Assembly (NCBI RefSeq): GCF_014805685.1
Contig: NC_060890.1
Location: forward strand, 28,336,500 to 28,400,499
Direction of reading: 5' to 3'
Length of the DNA: 64,000 bases
DNA from: Silurus meridionalis
Taxonomy: Eukaryota; Chordata; Actinopteri; Siluriformes; Siluridae
Positions 43,675-57,066 of this stretch are shown here, piece by piece. The notes under the pieces are model-generated. The model did no database searches, was not told the DNA's origin, and was given only the letters and a program-made list of their open reading frames with translations. Both the position numbers and the translations under genes were made by a program. Numbering within the stretch: position 1 is the stretch's first letter; the number at the start of each line of letters is the position of its first letter.

Positions 43675-44247
43675 ACCACTGGAGAAAGCTGTGCCCTGAA
43701 CACGACCCGTGGCAGGGCTGGCAGACAGTCCTCCTCAACCCGAATGGCAGGAGCAGCGTACTGCGGCCGTTGAAGCCTCCTGAGAGGCGGCGGATGACCC
43801 CCATCTGCAACAAACTTTCGGGTTGAATAAGGGTCGTCCAGCACCTCCTCGGGTTTAGAGTGTCGCCAGGGGCACCTAGGACCTCCCCGCAAGTATCGGG
43901 TGGCAACACTCTCTTACCAGGCTAATTTGCTGTGCCTGGACATACCAGGGCGAGGCTGCCGCCGAGCAGCCCCATCGGAGCAGCAAGGAACTACCACTCC
44001 AGAACCCGCCAGAAATCGCCCTCACCTACAGTGTTATCAGGTCAGGCAAGGAGGGGTCACCGTGGCACACAGAAGGAAGCTCACATCGTCCCCTATAGCA
44101 GGCCAGCCTGGTATGCCTGCAACACATATCGTGTGGAAGCAACCCGCTGCCTGACCCGCCGCATAGCCCTACCTACCAGAGCCACGCAGCTCTTCATAGG
44201 CAAACCGATAGCCATCATAGATGCAGCATTCAGGGAGAGACAGCTAG

Positions 44248-44906
44248 CTAGCATCTCCACCACAAGCGGCATCGTCCCGTAGCCGCGCTACTTAGCTCCA
44301 ATAACATTCGCGCACAGCGAGAAGCATTGGAAAAGCACACGCGCACACGGGCCTCCCAGGACCCAGACACCTCGGTGCGCAGATCAGGGAAGGCACTGAG
44401 GCTGTGACACAGGGCGCAGGAAACGCTCATCCAGCTCACTGGGTGTGCGCTGCTTCTGCTAGACGACCGGCCAAGGTAGATCCAGCCCGTGCCACGACCT
44501 CAAGGAGCTCCACGTACAGCACAGGCTGTAAGGAGTCCACAGGCTCGCTAGCATCCATCATCTCATCCTCCTCGGAGAGAGAGACATGCAACGCTGCGCC
44601 GCCTTCACCGGGAGAAGAAGCAGCCGCCGGGCATGCTTCCCCGAATTTACCGAAAACCCCCCCCACCTCGGAGGAAGAAATACTGAGCACCGCGTTACAC
44701 ACACTGGGAAAAGAGCCGTTTCCAAACGAGCACTCTCCCCAGGGAACGGGAGCGCATAGCCACACGGCTAAAATCCTAACAGCTAATACCTTTGAGAGCC
44801 GAAGCCGCGAGGGAGAGCGCACGCACCGGAGAAGGAACCGCCAAACGAGCGCAATCCCCGGGGAACGGGAGCTCGGCTTGCCTCGCAGCCGGGAGAGCAT
44901 AGCCAC
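44248..44906 (-). pseudogene. DIRS-like Gag remnant
   Basis: Two overlapping minus frames. The first has GAALHVSLSEEDEMMDASEP and VDSLQPVLYVELLEVVARAG. The second has SVSCALCHSLSAFPDLRTEV and SGSWEARVRVCFSNA. The acidic SEEDE block followed by a PF-PDLH-EV-SW-like block is the arrangement of fish DIRS ORF1. One frameshift lies near 44,436. It would form the ribonucleoprotein particle. Confidence 0.65.
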
Positions 44907-45276
44907 ACTGCTAAAATGCTAACAACCGATACCCTCGAGAGCCGACTAAGCACACTCCTAAGCTAAGCAAACAACACATCGGCTGCGTGTCACCCCGCCC
45001 CGAAATGAATCAAGGCAAGCAGGAAAAACGCAGACGGAATTCTGCCTGCATATAAGCTCATGACTGCACAGATAACACACTCAAAGCGCTTACCTGAATG
45101 AGCAGAAGCTAATGTCGCTACCACCGCACAGCCATCTTGTAGCTTCCTGGTTTACGCGACGTCTATGACGTCACAGCTTGCCTATTGGCTAGATTTCACA
45201 CGTGGTTCAGAGCGTGGACAATGCAGGGGCGTTCCCATAGCGTTTCGACGCAGCTCGAGTTCCTGAAGGGGAACTA

Positions 45277-47180
45277 CCCTAGTTAAAATCACTAATGACC
45301 CTTTTTTAGCTTCAGACCAAGGCTTCATCTCCCTGTTGGTTTTACTAGATCTTAGTGCTGCATTCGACACTATAGACCATGATCTCCTCCTCGATCGCCT
45401 ACAGAATTACATCGGCATTCAGGGACAGGCATTAAGCTGGTTTAAATCCTACCTGTCCGATTGTTACCATTTCGTAGATTTAAATGGAGAGCTATCCAGG
45501 CTAATGCAAGTATATTATGGTGTGCCGCAAGGTTCAGTTATAGGACCCCTACTCTTCACAATATACATGCTTCCCTTAGGAAATATTATTAGAAGGCATG
45601 GAATTAGCTTCCATTGGTATGCTGATGATACTCAGCTATATATCTCATCTAAACCAGGCGATATAGCTCAATTAGCTCGAATAACTGAGTGTGTTAAGGA
45701 AATAAGAGATTGGATGACCCATAACTTTCTACTTTTAAATTCTGATAAGACTGAGATTTTGCTCATCGGCCCAAAAACTAGTATACAGAAGCTCCAGCAG
45801 CTCAACCTGCATTTAGACGGATGTTTTGTAACCACTATTTCAACAGTAAAAGACCTGGGAGTTTTTTTAGAGCAACTTGTCTTTTAAAAATTCAACCAAG
45901 TTACAAAAACAGCCTTCTTTAACCTTAGAAATATTTCTAAGTTAAGAAAAATGTTATCTGTATCCGATGCAGAGAAGCTCGTCCATGCGTTCATGACCTC
46001 CAGAATAGACTATTGTAATGCATTACTAGGTGGATGTCCTGCATCATTAATAAAAAAGCTTCAGTTAGTTCAGAATGCAGCAGCCAGAATTCTTACCAGA
46101 AAGAATCCAGCCAGAAAGGTCTAGAAAATATGATCACATAACCCCAATCGTCCCTACATTGGCTTCCTGTTAAGTTTCGAATAGACTACAAACTATTACT
46201 TCTTACTTATAAAGCACTAAATGGTTTGGCTCCCATGTATCCATCCAGTCTTTTAACACGCTACAATCCGTCACGCTCCCTGAGATCTTAAAACTCTGGG
46301 CTTCTAGTAGTTTCTAGAATAGCAAAGTACACTAAAGGTGGTATAGCATTATCACATTTAGCTCCTAACCTCTGGAACAGTCTTCCTGACAGTGTTCGGG
46401 GCTCAGACACACTCACCCAGTTTAAGTGTAGATTAAAAACATATCTTTTTAGCAAAGCCTACACATAACACGTCTCACATCATAACCTTGTGCTCCAGAA
46501 CATCTGAGCACATTATCAACTTGTGCTGTTAATTTAATGAACAGCAGCTACGCTAATTGCTCTCCACTGCTTCTCTTTCTCTCCCCATCCCAAGACACCC
46601 TGAGGTTTGGCCAGCTCCAGTCACCTTCCACCTCGTGAAGATTACGGAAATTTGAAGAAGTAGATGCCGAACTCGCAAACATCCCGAACCATCTAGAGAT
46701 GTACCAGTGCCATTTGGATCCCGCTACATGTGTGGAGTTTTGACATTGGACCTCCTGGAGTGTTTAAAGGCTCTGGCATGGAGAAGCTGATGCTGGATCT
46801 GTGATGATCACAAATGCTGAGCTCATAAAACTAGGAGCAATCAACCAAATAGACTGTATAAGGCTGCAGAAAGAACATCACTAATAATCTTATACTCCAG
46901 TAATCATGCTAGTTCTCACTCTCCAGTGTTCTGTATTGTTGAAAGATTTATGATCAAACTCTTGATGTCACCCAAATGAGGATGGGTTCCCCTTTTGAGT
47001 CTGGTTCCTCTCAAGGTTTCTTCCTCATAACATCTAAGGGAGTTTTTCCTTGCCACAGTCGCCACGGCTGCTCATCAGGGACAAATGCACACCATTCACC
47101 TTAACTGTTGATTTGAGTAAAGCTATTTTGAGACGTCTGTTGTGAAAAGCGCTATACAAATAAACTTGACTTGACTTGAC
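45277..47180 (+). mobile_element. L2-type LINE, 3' half (L2-F continued)
   Basis: It resumes at CCCTAGTTAAAATCACTAAT in the RT and continues through [50 protein letters not shown] (YADD intact), [11 protein letters not shown] and the C-terminal CRLKTYLFSKAYT region to 46,465. A 700-bp 3' UTR follows, ending CAAATAAACTTGACTTGACT. The RT frame stops at 45,885 from the same small deletion (TTAGAGCAACTTGTC) as in L2-I. Confidence 0.88.
45336..45887 (+). pseudogene. L2 reverse transcriptase palm (truncated frame)
   Basis: 183-codon frame covering RT motif A ([16 protein letters not shown]), motif B (GVPQGSVIGPLLF) and motif C ([11 protein letters not shown]), with all catalytic Asp residues. Upstream RT is lost through the DIRS insertion and the accompanying deletion. 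Downstream, an indel ends the frame at ..VFLEQLVF. Confidence 0.88.
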
Positions 47181-47298
47181 TTCCAAAATCTTGTTGAACA
47201 ATCTGGTTAAAAACTCCACTGCATCCTCTTAATCACTGCTCTCACTTCCTCCTTACTAATCCTATCCACTTCCTGCTTCACCATCTCTACACATCCAC

Positions 47299-47347
<49 letters not shown>

Positions 47348-47510
47348 ATTTTCCTCATTCATTAGCTGCTCAAAATCCTCCTTCCATCTTCTCAACACAC
47401 TCTCCTCACTAGTCAACACATTTCCATCTTTGTCCTTTATTGCTTTAACTTGCAGCACATCCTTCCCAGCTCGGTTTCTCTGCCTAGCCAATCGGTATAA
47501 ATCCTTTTCT
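47181..47510 (-). mobile_element. RTE-type LINE fragment with internal (CT)n
   Basis: The minus frame has KDVLQVKAIKDKDGNVLTSE, RRWKEDFEQLMNEENEKE, then an expanded Arg-Glu run caused by a (CT)n microsatellite at 47,302-47,343, then VDRISKEEVRAVIKRMQ. This is the linker before the RT in RTE-type elements. It is inserted directly after the L2-F tail. Confidence 0.72.
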
Positions 47511-49704
<2,194 letters not shown>

Positions 49705-49968
49705 GTAGACAGTCCGAGTGAGCGGCAGGTCAAATTTCAGAGGAACATCATCCAAATTTATGATTATGTGGGATAAATTTAATATAAAGAGTTTCATTGG
49801 TTCACCTGAACCCGTTCCGCAATTTCTTTGGTCTAATGTTATGGGTCTCAGTTTTTTGGCTTTGAAGCTTGTGAAACCGGGAAAAACCCAGGAAAAATCC
49901 ATAAATTAGCCGCTTCGTTGTTTAAGCCGCGGGGTTCAAAGCGTGGGGAAAAAAGTAGTGGCTTAAGC
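49705..49968. mobile_element. fragment of the CGTATTTTCCG DNA transposon
   Basis: Reverse-complement match to ~22,180-22,445 of the TA-flanked element. Shared words include GTGAGCGGCAGGTCAAA, AGAGTTTCATTGGTT and TCCATAAATTAGCCGCTTCG against their counterparts. Both termini are incomplete. Confidence 0.8.
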
Positions 49969-49984
49969 CCTATTCGGACGCTAC

Positions 49985-50021
49985 AGACAGGTGCTAGAAG
50001 CTGCTAGAGCTGAACACCTGA
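49985..50021 (+). mobile_element. L2-I, left stub
   Basis: CTAGAAGCTGCTAGAGCTGA matches 42,648-42,665 of L2-F. The L2 continues after the inserted Rex1 at 53,612 (ACTCATAGAAAACAACAAAA), so the long Rex1 copy sits inside this L2. Confidence 0.75.
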
Positions 50022-50399
50022 TTCAAGATGGCGGCGCGGCAGTAGCTCGCAGCGGCCTCTCCGGATCCAAAAATGGTGCTTTCACCATATTTAGCCCGAC
50101 CTTCCACAATACATGGACACCAGAGTCAGCTGTGTTCATGTGTACGACCACCAGACACTGTTACAGTACAGGCATCATGCAACCAACAATCTGCATGATG
50201 ATCTTATCAACAACCTTCGCGACCTCGGCTTGCTGCGACCTCGGCCACATAGACCAGGCCCCAGCCCTCGGTGTTACCTGATGCGGTGGCGGGAGAGGAG
50301 ACCTCAGCGCTGTTCGAGGAAGCGAAGCGCGGCAAGCGGGCGGGTGTCCGTGCTAGGCTAAATGTTAACCCTAGCCGGCCGGCTCTCCCGTCCATTTTC

Positions 50400-51105
50400 T
50401 TTCAACGTCTGCTCCTGGATAATAAACTGGACTACATCCGACTCCAGCAAACCACACGGCGAGAGTTTAGAGACTGTTGCGTCTTTGTTTTCACGGAGAC
50501 GTGGCTCAGCGACAGAGTTCCGGACGCCGCCATCCAGCTAGACGCTAACCGTGTTTCGAGCCGACAGAAACACAGCTCTGTGCGGTAAGACTCGCGGTGG
50601 TGGCGTGTGTGTTTATATCAACACGGAATGGTGTAAGAACTCTGTGCTTGTTTCATGTTACTGCTCATCGCTAGTGGAGTTTGTGACTGTTAGATGCAGA
50701 CCTTTTATTTACCACGGAATTCACCACAGTTTACATCATCGGAGTGTACATTCCTCCCAGTGCTAATGCTAAAGAGGCACTGAGTGAACTCTCTGGCGCT
50801 ATTAGCGACCTGCAGAATGCTCACCCGACGGATTGTTTATTATCGCGGAGATTTCAACCATGCGAATCTCAAGACTGTGCTTCCTAAACTCCATCAGCAT
50901 GTGGACTTTGCAACGAGAGGAGCGAACACGCTGGATCTTGTTTACACAAACATCCCGGCGCGTATCGTGCGGAGCCCGCCCCATCTCGGATACTCAGACC
51001 ACTGCTCTGTTATGTTGATTCCAGCATACAGACCGCTCATCAGACGCTCTAAACCGGTTCTGAAACAGGTGAAAACCTGGCCAGAAGGAGCTACTTCTGC
51101 TCTTC
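50400..51105 (+). pseudogene. Rex1-type endonuclease domain
   Basis: Successive frames give [20 protein letters not shown] (catalytic Glu), [47 protein letters not shown] (GDFN block), [16 protein letters not shown] and [17 protein letters not shown] (SDH end block). This is an AP-like endonuclease for target-primed insertion. Three frame changes interrupt it, so it is not functional. Confidence 0.87.
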
Positions 51106-51114
51106 AGGACTGTT

Positions 51115-51897
51115 TTGAGTGCACTGACTGGGACATGTTTAGAGAGGCTGCAACCTCACGGCGATTCCATCAACTTGGAAGAGTACACATCATCAGTGAC
51201 CTGCTACATCAGCAAGTGCGTTGACGATGTGACCATCTCCAAGTCCATCACTACGCTCAATCAGAAGCCGTGGATGACTGCAAATGTGCGTGCGCTGTTG
51301 AAACAAAGAGACTCTGCCTTCAGAACAGGGGACAAGGCGGCCTTAAAACAGCAAGGGCCAAACTGTCTCGTGCTATCAGAGAGGCAAAGCGCACACGCCA
51401 AGAAAATCCACGACCACTTCCAGGACAGTGGAGACACTCGGCGCATGTGGCAGGGCATCCAGGTGATCACGAATTACAAGACCACATCACCTGCTTGTGA
51501 CCGTGACGCCTCCCTCCCAGATGCGCTGAACGACTTCTACGCCCGGTTTGAGGTACAGAACAACGTGGTGGCGAGGAAGACCATCCCTCCTCCCACTGAC
51601 CAGGTGCTCTGTCTAACCACAGCTGAAGTGAGGAAAACTCTATGCAGAGTTAACCCACGGAAGGCTGCTGGACCTGACAACATTCCTGGCAGAGTGCTCA
51701 GAGAATGTGCAGAACAACTAGCAGATGTCTTCACTGACATCTTCAACATCTCCCTGAGCAGTAACGTTGTTCCCACGTGCCTCAAGACAACGACTATCGT
51801 TCCTGTGCCAAAGAAATCGACTGTCTCCTGCCTCAATGACTATCGTCCCGTCGCGCTCACTCCCATCGTGATGAAGTGCTTGAGAGGCTTGTCATGA
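51115..51897 (+). pseudogene. Rex1-type RT, N-terminal part
   Basis: Frame containing [37 protein letters not shown] and [20 protein letters not shown], then [19 protein letters not shown]. These are the fingers region and RT block 1-2 of CR1/Rex-type enzymes. A frameshift at about 51,885 separates it from the palm. Confidence 0.88.
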
Positions 51898-51934
51898 GGC
51901 ACATCAAGACACAGCTTCCACCCTCCTGGACCCA

Positions 51935-52990
51935 ATGCAGTTTGCGTATCGTCCAAACCGTTCCACGGACGATGCCATCTCCACAACCCTTCATCTGGCC
52001 CTCACCCACCTGGATAACAAGGACTCATATGTACGAATGCTGTTCATTGATTTCAGCTCAGCATTCAACACAATCATTCCTCAGCACCTGATCGAGAAGC
52101 TGAACCTTCTGGGCCTGAACACCTCTCTCTGCAACTGGATCCTGGATTTCCTGACTGGGAGACCTCAGGCAGTCCGGATCGGGAACAGCATCTCCAGCAC
52201 CACCACACTGAGCACTGGAGCCCCTCAAGGCTGTGTGCTCAGTCCACTGCTGTTCACTCTGCTGACTCACGACTGTGCACCAACGCACAGCTCAAATCAT
52301 ATCATCAAGTTCGCTGATGACACGACCGTGGTGGGTCTAATCAGCAGGAACGATGAGTCAGCATATAGAGAAGAGGTGAAACGGTTAACTGCCTGGTGTG
52401 GAGCAAACAACCTGTCTCTGAACGTGGACAAAACGAAAGAGATGGTTGTGGACTTCAGGAGAGCTCAGAGCGACCAATCTCCACTGATTATCGATGGATC
52501 CTCTGTGGAGATCGTCAAGAGCACCAAATTCCTTGGTGTTCATCTGGCGGACAACCTCACCTGGTCACTTAACACCAGCTCCATCACCAAGAAAGCCCAG
52601 CAGCGTCTATACTTTCTGAGAAGGCTGAGGAAAGCCCACCTCCCTTCCCCCATCCTGTCCATGTTCTACAGAGGGACCATTGAGAGCATTCTGAGCAGCT
52701 GCATCACTGCCTGGTTTGGGAATTGCACCGTCTCGGATCGCAAGACCCTACAGAGGATAGTGAGGACAGCTGAGAAGATCATCGAGTCTCTCTCCCTCTA
52801 TCATGGACATTTACACCACACGCTGCATCCGCAAAGCACACAGCATTGTGGACGATCACACACACCGTCACACGCATACTTCACCCTCCTACCATCAGGA
52901 AAACGGTTCCGAAGCATTCGGGCCGCAACAACAAGACTGTGTAACAGTTTCTTCCCACAAGCCATCAGGCTTCTCAACACACAGAACTGA
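51935..52990 (+). CDS. Rex1-type reverse transcriptase (C-terminal frame)
   Basis: 351-codon frame holding the RT palm and thumb of a Rex1/Babar-like LINE (CR1-related). Motifs: [13 protein letters not shown] (3-15), motif [14 protein letters not shown] (37-49), motif [15 protein letters not shown] (94-107), catalytic [11 protein letters not shown] (124-134, FADD at 126-129), [13 protein letters not shown] and [13 protein letters not shown], ending [13 protein letters not shown]. The catalytic residues are intact. The start Met is internal to the domain, because the natural reading comes from 51,115 through a frameshift, so it is not a complete protein. Confidence 0.9.
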   Translation: MQFAYRPNRSTDDAISTTLHLALTHLDNKDSYVRMLFIDFSSAFNTIIPQHLIEKLNLLGLNTSLCNWILDFLTGRPQAVRIGNSISSTTTLSTGAPQGCVLSPLLFTLLTHDCAPTHSSNHIIKFADDTTVVGLISRNDESAYREEVKRLTAWCGANNLSLNVDKTKEMVVDFRRAQSDQSPLIIDGSSVEIVKSTKFLGVHLADNLTWSLNTSSITKKAQQRLYFLRRLRKAHLPSPILSMFYRGTIESILSSCITAWFGNCTVSDRKTLQRIVRTAEKIIESLSLYHGHLHHTLHPQSTQHCGRSHTPSHAYFTLLPSGKRFRSIRAATTRLCNSFFPQAIRLLNTQN

Positions 52991-53611
52991 ACAGAACTCA
53001 CACACTCACACACACTCACTTACACACGCACACACACACACACTCACTGTGTGTTACTGTTACTGAACTGAACTGTACAACCTGGACTAAACACATTCAT
53101 CACTCATCTCGATCCACTCCATCACCATTTATATATTTATTATTATTTATACTATATTCAGTACAATGTTTATATTCAGTACAATGTTTACATGCTGTTT
53201 TTGCACCTTTTATACTACAGTATAATGTTTACATGCTGTCTTTGCACCTCCTTGCTGCTGTTTTTGCACTACATTGCTCTTTCTGTTTGTATTTTCTCCT
53301 GGGTATAGTTTTTACATTCACCTCACACAGTACTGTATATGTAAGTATACAGTAGGTTTACTAGTCGGCGCTATACTTGGTTTTTGTCTTTTGTCTTGTC
53401 TTGTCTGTCTGCACTCTGTCTGTCTGTACTGTTCTTTTGTTTGCACTGTTTGCACCAGGCTGCACTCGATGCACTTTATGTTGTTTTGTTGTTTTTGTGT
53501 AGCACCAGGGTTCCGGAGGAACGTTGTTTAGTTTTTTACTGTGTACTGTGTACCACTGTGTATAGTAAAAATGACAATAAAAGCCACTTGACTTGACTTG
53601 ACTTGACTTGA

Positions 53612-56098
53612 ACTCATAGAAAACAACAAAAACAATCCCAGGTTCCTTTTTTCTACAGTAGCTAAACTAACTACAAATCAGGGATCTGAAAATTGTGTTC
53701 CATCACAGTTTAGTAGTGAGGACTTTATGAATTTCTTCACTGAAAAAATAGATAACATTAGAAAAACAATTGTGGCAGTTCAACCTCTGAGACCATCTCC
53801 TGAGACAGTGTTACCTTCAACTCCACAACTCCACTATTTTACATGTATAGGACAGGAAGAGCTGTATGATGTTATTATCAAAGCTAAATCGACAACATGT
53901 CAGTTAGATCCAATTCCAACAAATCTACTAAAGGAAGTGTTATATACAGCTGGTGAGTATCTTCTGAATATTATTAACTCCTCTCTATCATTAGGTCACA
54001 TCCCTAAACCCCTCAAGTTAGCAGTTATTATGCCCCTCATTAAAAAACCTAATCCGGATCCAAACACGCTATAGAATTACAGACCAATTTCAAATCTGCC
54101 ATTTATGTCTAAGATTTTAGAAAAGATTGTCACTGCCCAGTTATGTTTCCACTTGCAAGAAAACAATATCTTTGAGGAGTTTCAGTCAGGTTTTAGGCCC
54201 CATTATAGCACAGAAACTGCCCTAGTTAAAATCACTAATGACCTGTTTTTAGCTTCAGACCAAGGCTTCATCTCGCCGTTAGTTTTACTAGATCTTAGTG
54301 CTGCTTTCGACACTATAGATCATGATCTTCTCCTAGATCGCTTACAGAATTACATTGGCATTCAGGGACAGGCATTAAGCTGGTTTAAATCCTACCTGTC
54401 CGATCGTTACCATTTCGTAGATTTAAATGGAGAGCTATCCAGGCTAATGCTAGTGAACTATGGCGTGCCACAAGGTTCAGTTCTAGGACCCCTGCTCTTC
54501 ACAATATACATGCTTCCCTTAGGAAATATTATTAGAAGGCATGGAATTAGCTTCCATTGTTATGCTGATGATACCCAACTATATATCTCATCTAAACCAG
54601 GCGATAAAGCTCAATTAACCCGGATAACTGAGTGTGTTAAGGAAATAAGAGATTGGATGACCCGTAACTTTCTACTTTTAAATTCTGATAAGACGGAGAT
54701 TTTGCTCATCGGCCCAAAAACTAGTATACAGAAGCACCAGCATCTCAACCTGCATTTAGATGGCTGTTCTGTAACCACTAGTTCAACAGTAAAAGACCTG
54801 GGAGTTATTTTAGAGCAACTTGTCTTTTAAAAATTCAACCAAGTTACAAAAACAGCCTTCTTTCACCTTAGAAATATTTCTAAGTTAAGAAATATGTTGT
54901 CTATATCCGATGCAGAGAAGCTCGTCCATGCGTTTATGACCTCCAGAATAGACTACTGTAATGCGTTACTAGGTGGATGTCCTGCATCATTAATAAACAA
55001 GCTTCAGTTAGTTCAGAATGCGGCAGCAAGAGTTCTCACAAGGTCAAGAAAATATGATCACATAACCCCAATCTTATCGTCCCTACATTGACTTCCGGTT
55101 AAGTTTCGAATAGACTACAAACTACTGCTACTCACTTATAAAGCACTAAATGGATTGGCTCCCATGTATCTCTCCAGTCTTCTAACACGCTACAATCTGT
55201 CACGCTCCCTGAGATCTCAAAACTCTGGGCTTCTAGTAGTTTCTAGAATAGCAAAGTCCACTAAAGGTGGTAGAACATTTTTACATTTAGCTCCTAAACT
55301 CTGGAATAGTCTTCCTGACAGTGTTCGGGGCTCAGACACACTCACCCAGTTTAAGTGTAGATTAAAAACATATCTTTTTAGCAAAGCCTACACATAAAAC
55401 ACATCACATCATAACCTTGTGCTCCAGAACATCTGATCACATCACATTATCAACTTGTGCTGTTAATATCATGAACAGCAGCTACGCTAATTCCTCTCCA
55501 CTGCTTCTCTTTCTCTCCCCATCCCGAGGCTTCCTGAGGTTTGGCCAGCTCCAGTCACGTCCCACCTCATTAAGATTATGGACTTTAAAGAAGTAGATGC
55601 CAAACTCGAAACATCCTGAAAAATCTAAAGACGTACCAGTGCCAATTGGATCCCACTGCATGTGTGGAGTTTGCCATTGGACCTCCTGAAGTGTTTAAAG
55701 GCTCTGGCATGGAAAAGCTGATGCTGGATCTGTGATGATCACAAATGTTGAGCTCAGTAGCTCCTACTTTTATACCAAAGACTGTTGAAAGAACATTTAC
55801 TTATAATCTTATACTCCAGCACTCATGTTAGTTCTCACTCTCCAGTGTTCTGTATTGTTGAAAGATTTATGATCAAACTCTTGATGTCACCCAAATGAGG
55901 ATAGGTTCCCCTTTTGAGTCTGGTTCCTCTCAAGGTTTCTTCCTCATTACATCTAAGGGAGTTTTTCCTTGCCACAGTTGCCATGGCTTGCTCATCAGGG
56001 ATAAATGCACACCATTCACCTTCACTGCTGATTTCTGTAAAGCTGCTTTGAGACAATGTCTGTTGTGAAAAGTGCTATACAAATAAACTTGACTTGAC
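53612..56098 (+). mobile_element. L2-type LINE (L2-I), right part
   Basis: Continues from the RT N-terminus (NNKNNPRFLFSTVA) through the full RT and a C-terminal frame ending CRLKTYLFSKAYT (55,397). The 3' UTR ends GCTATACAAATAAACTTGACTTGACT. A stop at 54,072 (PNTL then TAG) and an indel at ~54,815 break ORF2. Confidence 0.9.
53727..54830 (+). pseudogene. L2 reverse transcriptase (two frames, one stop)
   Basis: 53,727-54,074 encodes FFTEKIDNIRKTIVAVQPL ... LKLAVIMPLIKKPNPDPNTL and stops. 54,105-54,830 continues in the same element with [33 protein letters not shown], motif [18 protein letters not shown], motif [14 protein letters not shown] and motif [13 protein letters not shown], ending at GVILEQLVF from the shared indel. 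Only one nonsense change separates the two parts. All palm Asp residues are intact. Confidence 0.9.
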
Positions 56099-56099
56099 T

Positions 56100-56598
56100 A
56101 GTTTTACAGGGGGTCGTTGGAGAAATTTCTGTTTCACAGACGTACTTTGTGGTTTTAACCTCGTCCGAATCTGCCATGTCTGTCTTTTTCTCACAGGACC
56201 TCAGTAACAATTCTGGAGAAAATTATCTACTGTTTTTCAGAAAACTTGGCAGTCCTCTGAGAAATCCCGTCCGAATGTCTGTGAATGCTGAAAATGTTTT
56301 TTCCAAAACCTGTTTTGGTCAACGTGAACTACCGTACTAACCCTAGCGCGCCGGTATTAAAGTTTCTTTTTCGGTCATGTGACCATGCGCAATTTACGCA
56401 TTCTGGACATGTGGTCTTGTGCAACGCCCACATGTAAAACACAGACACTTCTACCTCCGTAATAAACACAGAGATGTGAGTCCCGTCCGAATCCATACAT
56501 GAAATACCAGACGTCAGCTGAAAAAATTTCTAACTTAAACGTTGTTTGGAAAACTAGTCCCGTCTGAACAGGGCTTTATAGTCCGGAAAATACGGTAC
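56100..56598. mobile_element. non-autonomous DNA transposon with GTCCGAAT repeats
   Basis: The right end TATAGTCCGGAAAATACGGTA resembles the CGTATTTTCCG terminus of the 22,150 element. Inside, GTCCGAAT recurs at about 56,163, 56,270 and 56,487, with a variant (GTCTGAAC) at 56,561. Such subterminal repeats are typical transposase-binding arrays. No coding sequence or clean left end seen. Confidence 0.55.
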
Positions 56599-56756
56599 AT
56601 ATAAATAAAAGAAGTGAATACATATAAAGGGAAATATAGAGTGAATATTGCAAAAAAGAAACTAAAAAATATTGTAAATATGACTGTCACATTATCATTT
56701 AAAGTAAACTACACAATAAAGCCTAAGCTAAAGTCTCTATTTCCTCTGATCATATT

Positions 56757-56861
56757 TTAGTATGGTCCAGTCTCCTTGTGAAACACCACTCCATCTGTTT
56801 GCTTTCTCCAGTTCACTGTGATGTTCTCTGTCATGCAGTAATCTTTCAAGTTTTGCTTGAC
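56757..56861 (-). CDS. possible terminal exon, function unknown
   Basis: On the minus strand a good acceptor (TACTGTTTTTCCAG) ends at 56,862. It is followed by 34 codons in phase 0, beginning VKQNLKDYCMTENITVNWRK and ending HKETGPY, then TAA. Composition and pyrimidine tract look exon-like, and no transposon match was recognised. An alternative frame (QAKLERLLHDREHH..) is also open for a similar length, so the reading is uncertain. No AATAAA lies close downstream. Confidence 0.22.
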   Translation of the reverse strand, partial: VKQNLKDYCMTENITVNWRKQTDGVVFHKETGPY

Positions 56862-57066
56862 CTGGAAAAACAGTATAAAATGTTAATAAGTTTAGTATAG
56901 AATAGAGACCCTGATCTCTTGTAAAAAATGCTACAGAAAATAAACACGTTATATGATGATTAGCAGGCATGAAAGTAATGAATTATATTTACTCATGTTA
57001 CTGTAATCAGATCTTTTTTTCACCTCTTCATAGTAATCGTTTGTAATTAAAATCTATAATTTTAAA

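Larger units (their letters stand above)
43070..45276 (-). mobile_element. DIRS-like retrotransposon fragment
   Basis: About 2.2 kb on the minus strand inserted in L2. Order from its 5' end: terminal repeat (45,276-45,200, TTCCCCTTCAGGAACTCGAG on the minus strand), a leader with CTACAAGATGGC at 45,131-45,142, a Gag-like frame (44,906-44,250), then RT and RNase H frames (43,900-43,070). The tyrosine-recombinase gene and the other end are missing. The L2 host also lost ~370 bp at the site. DIRS elements insert by a tyrosine recombinase rather than an integrase. Confidence 0.78.
50022..53611 (+). mobile_element. Rex1-type LINE, near full length
   Basis: About 3.6 kb, the most complete LINE here. 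It opens with CAAGATGGCGGCGCGG, a YY1-type word. The ORF encodes an endonuclease (50,400-51,100) and RT (51,250-52,990). The 3' UTR has (CA)n at 53,000-53,045, ACCAGGCTGCACTCGATG and AAAATGACAATAAAAGCC. It ends in (ACTTG)n repeats (53,587-53,611). At least four frameshifts (near 50,545, 50,730, 51,170 and 51,890) disrupt translation. Confidence 0.9.

Noticed and set aside
43157..44922. Plus-strand open frames across the DIRS fragment
   Set aside because: The minus strand carries the recognisable RT, RNase H and Gag blocks. The plus frames exist because the region is GC-rich.
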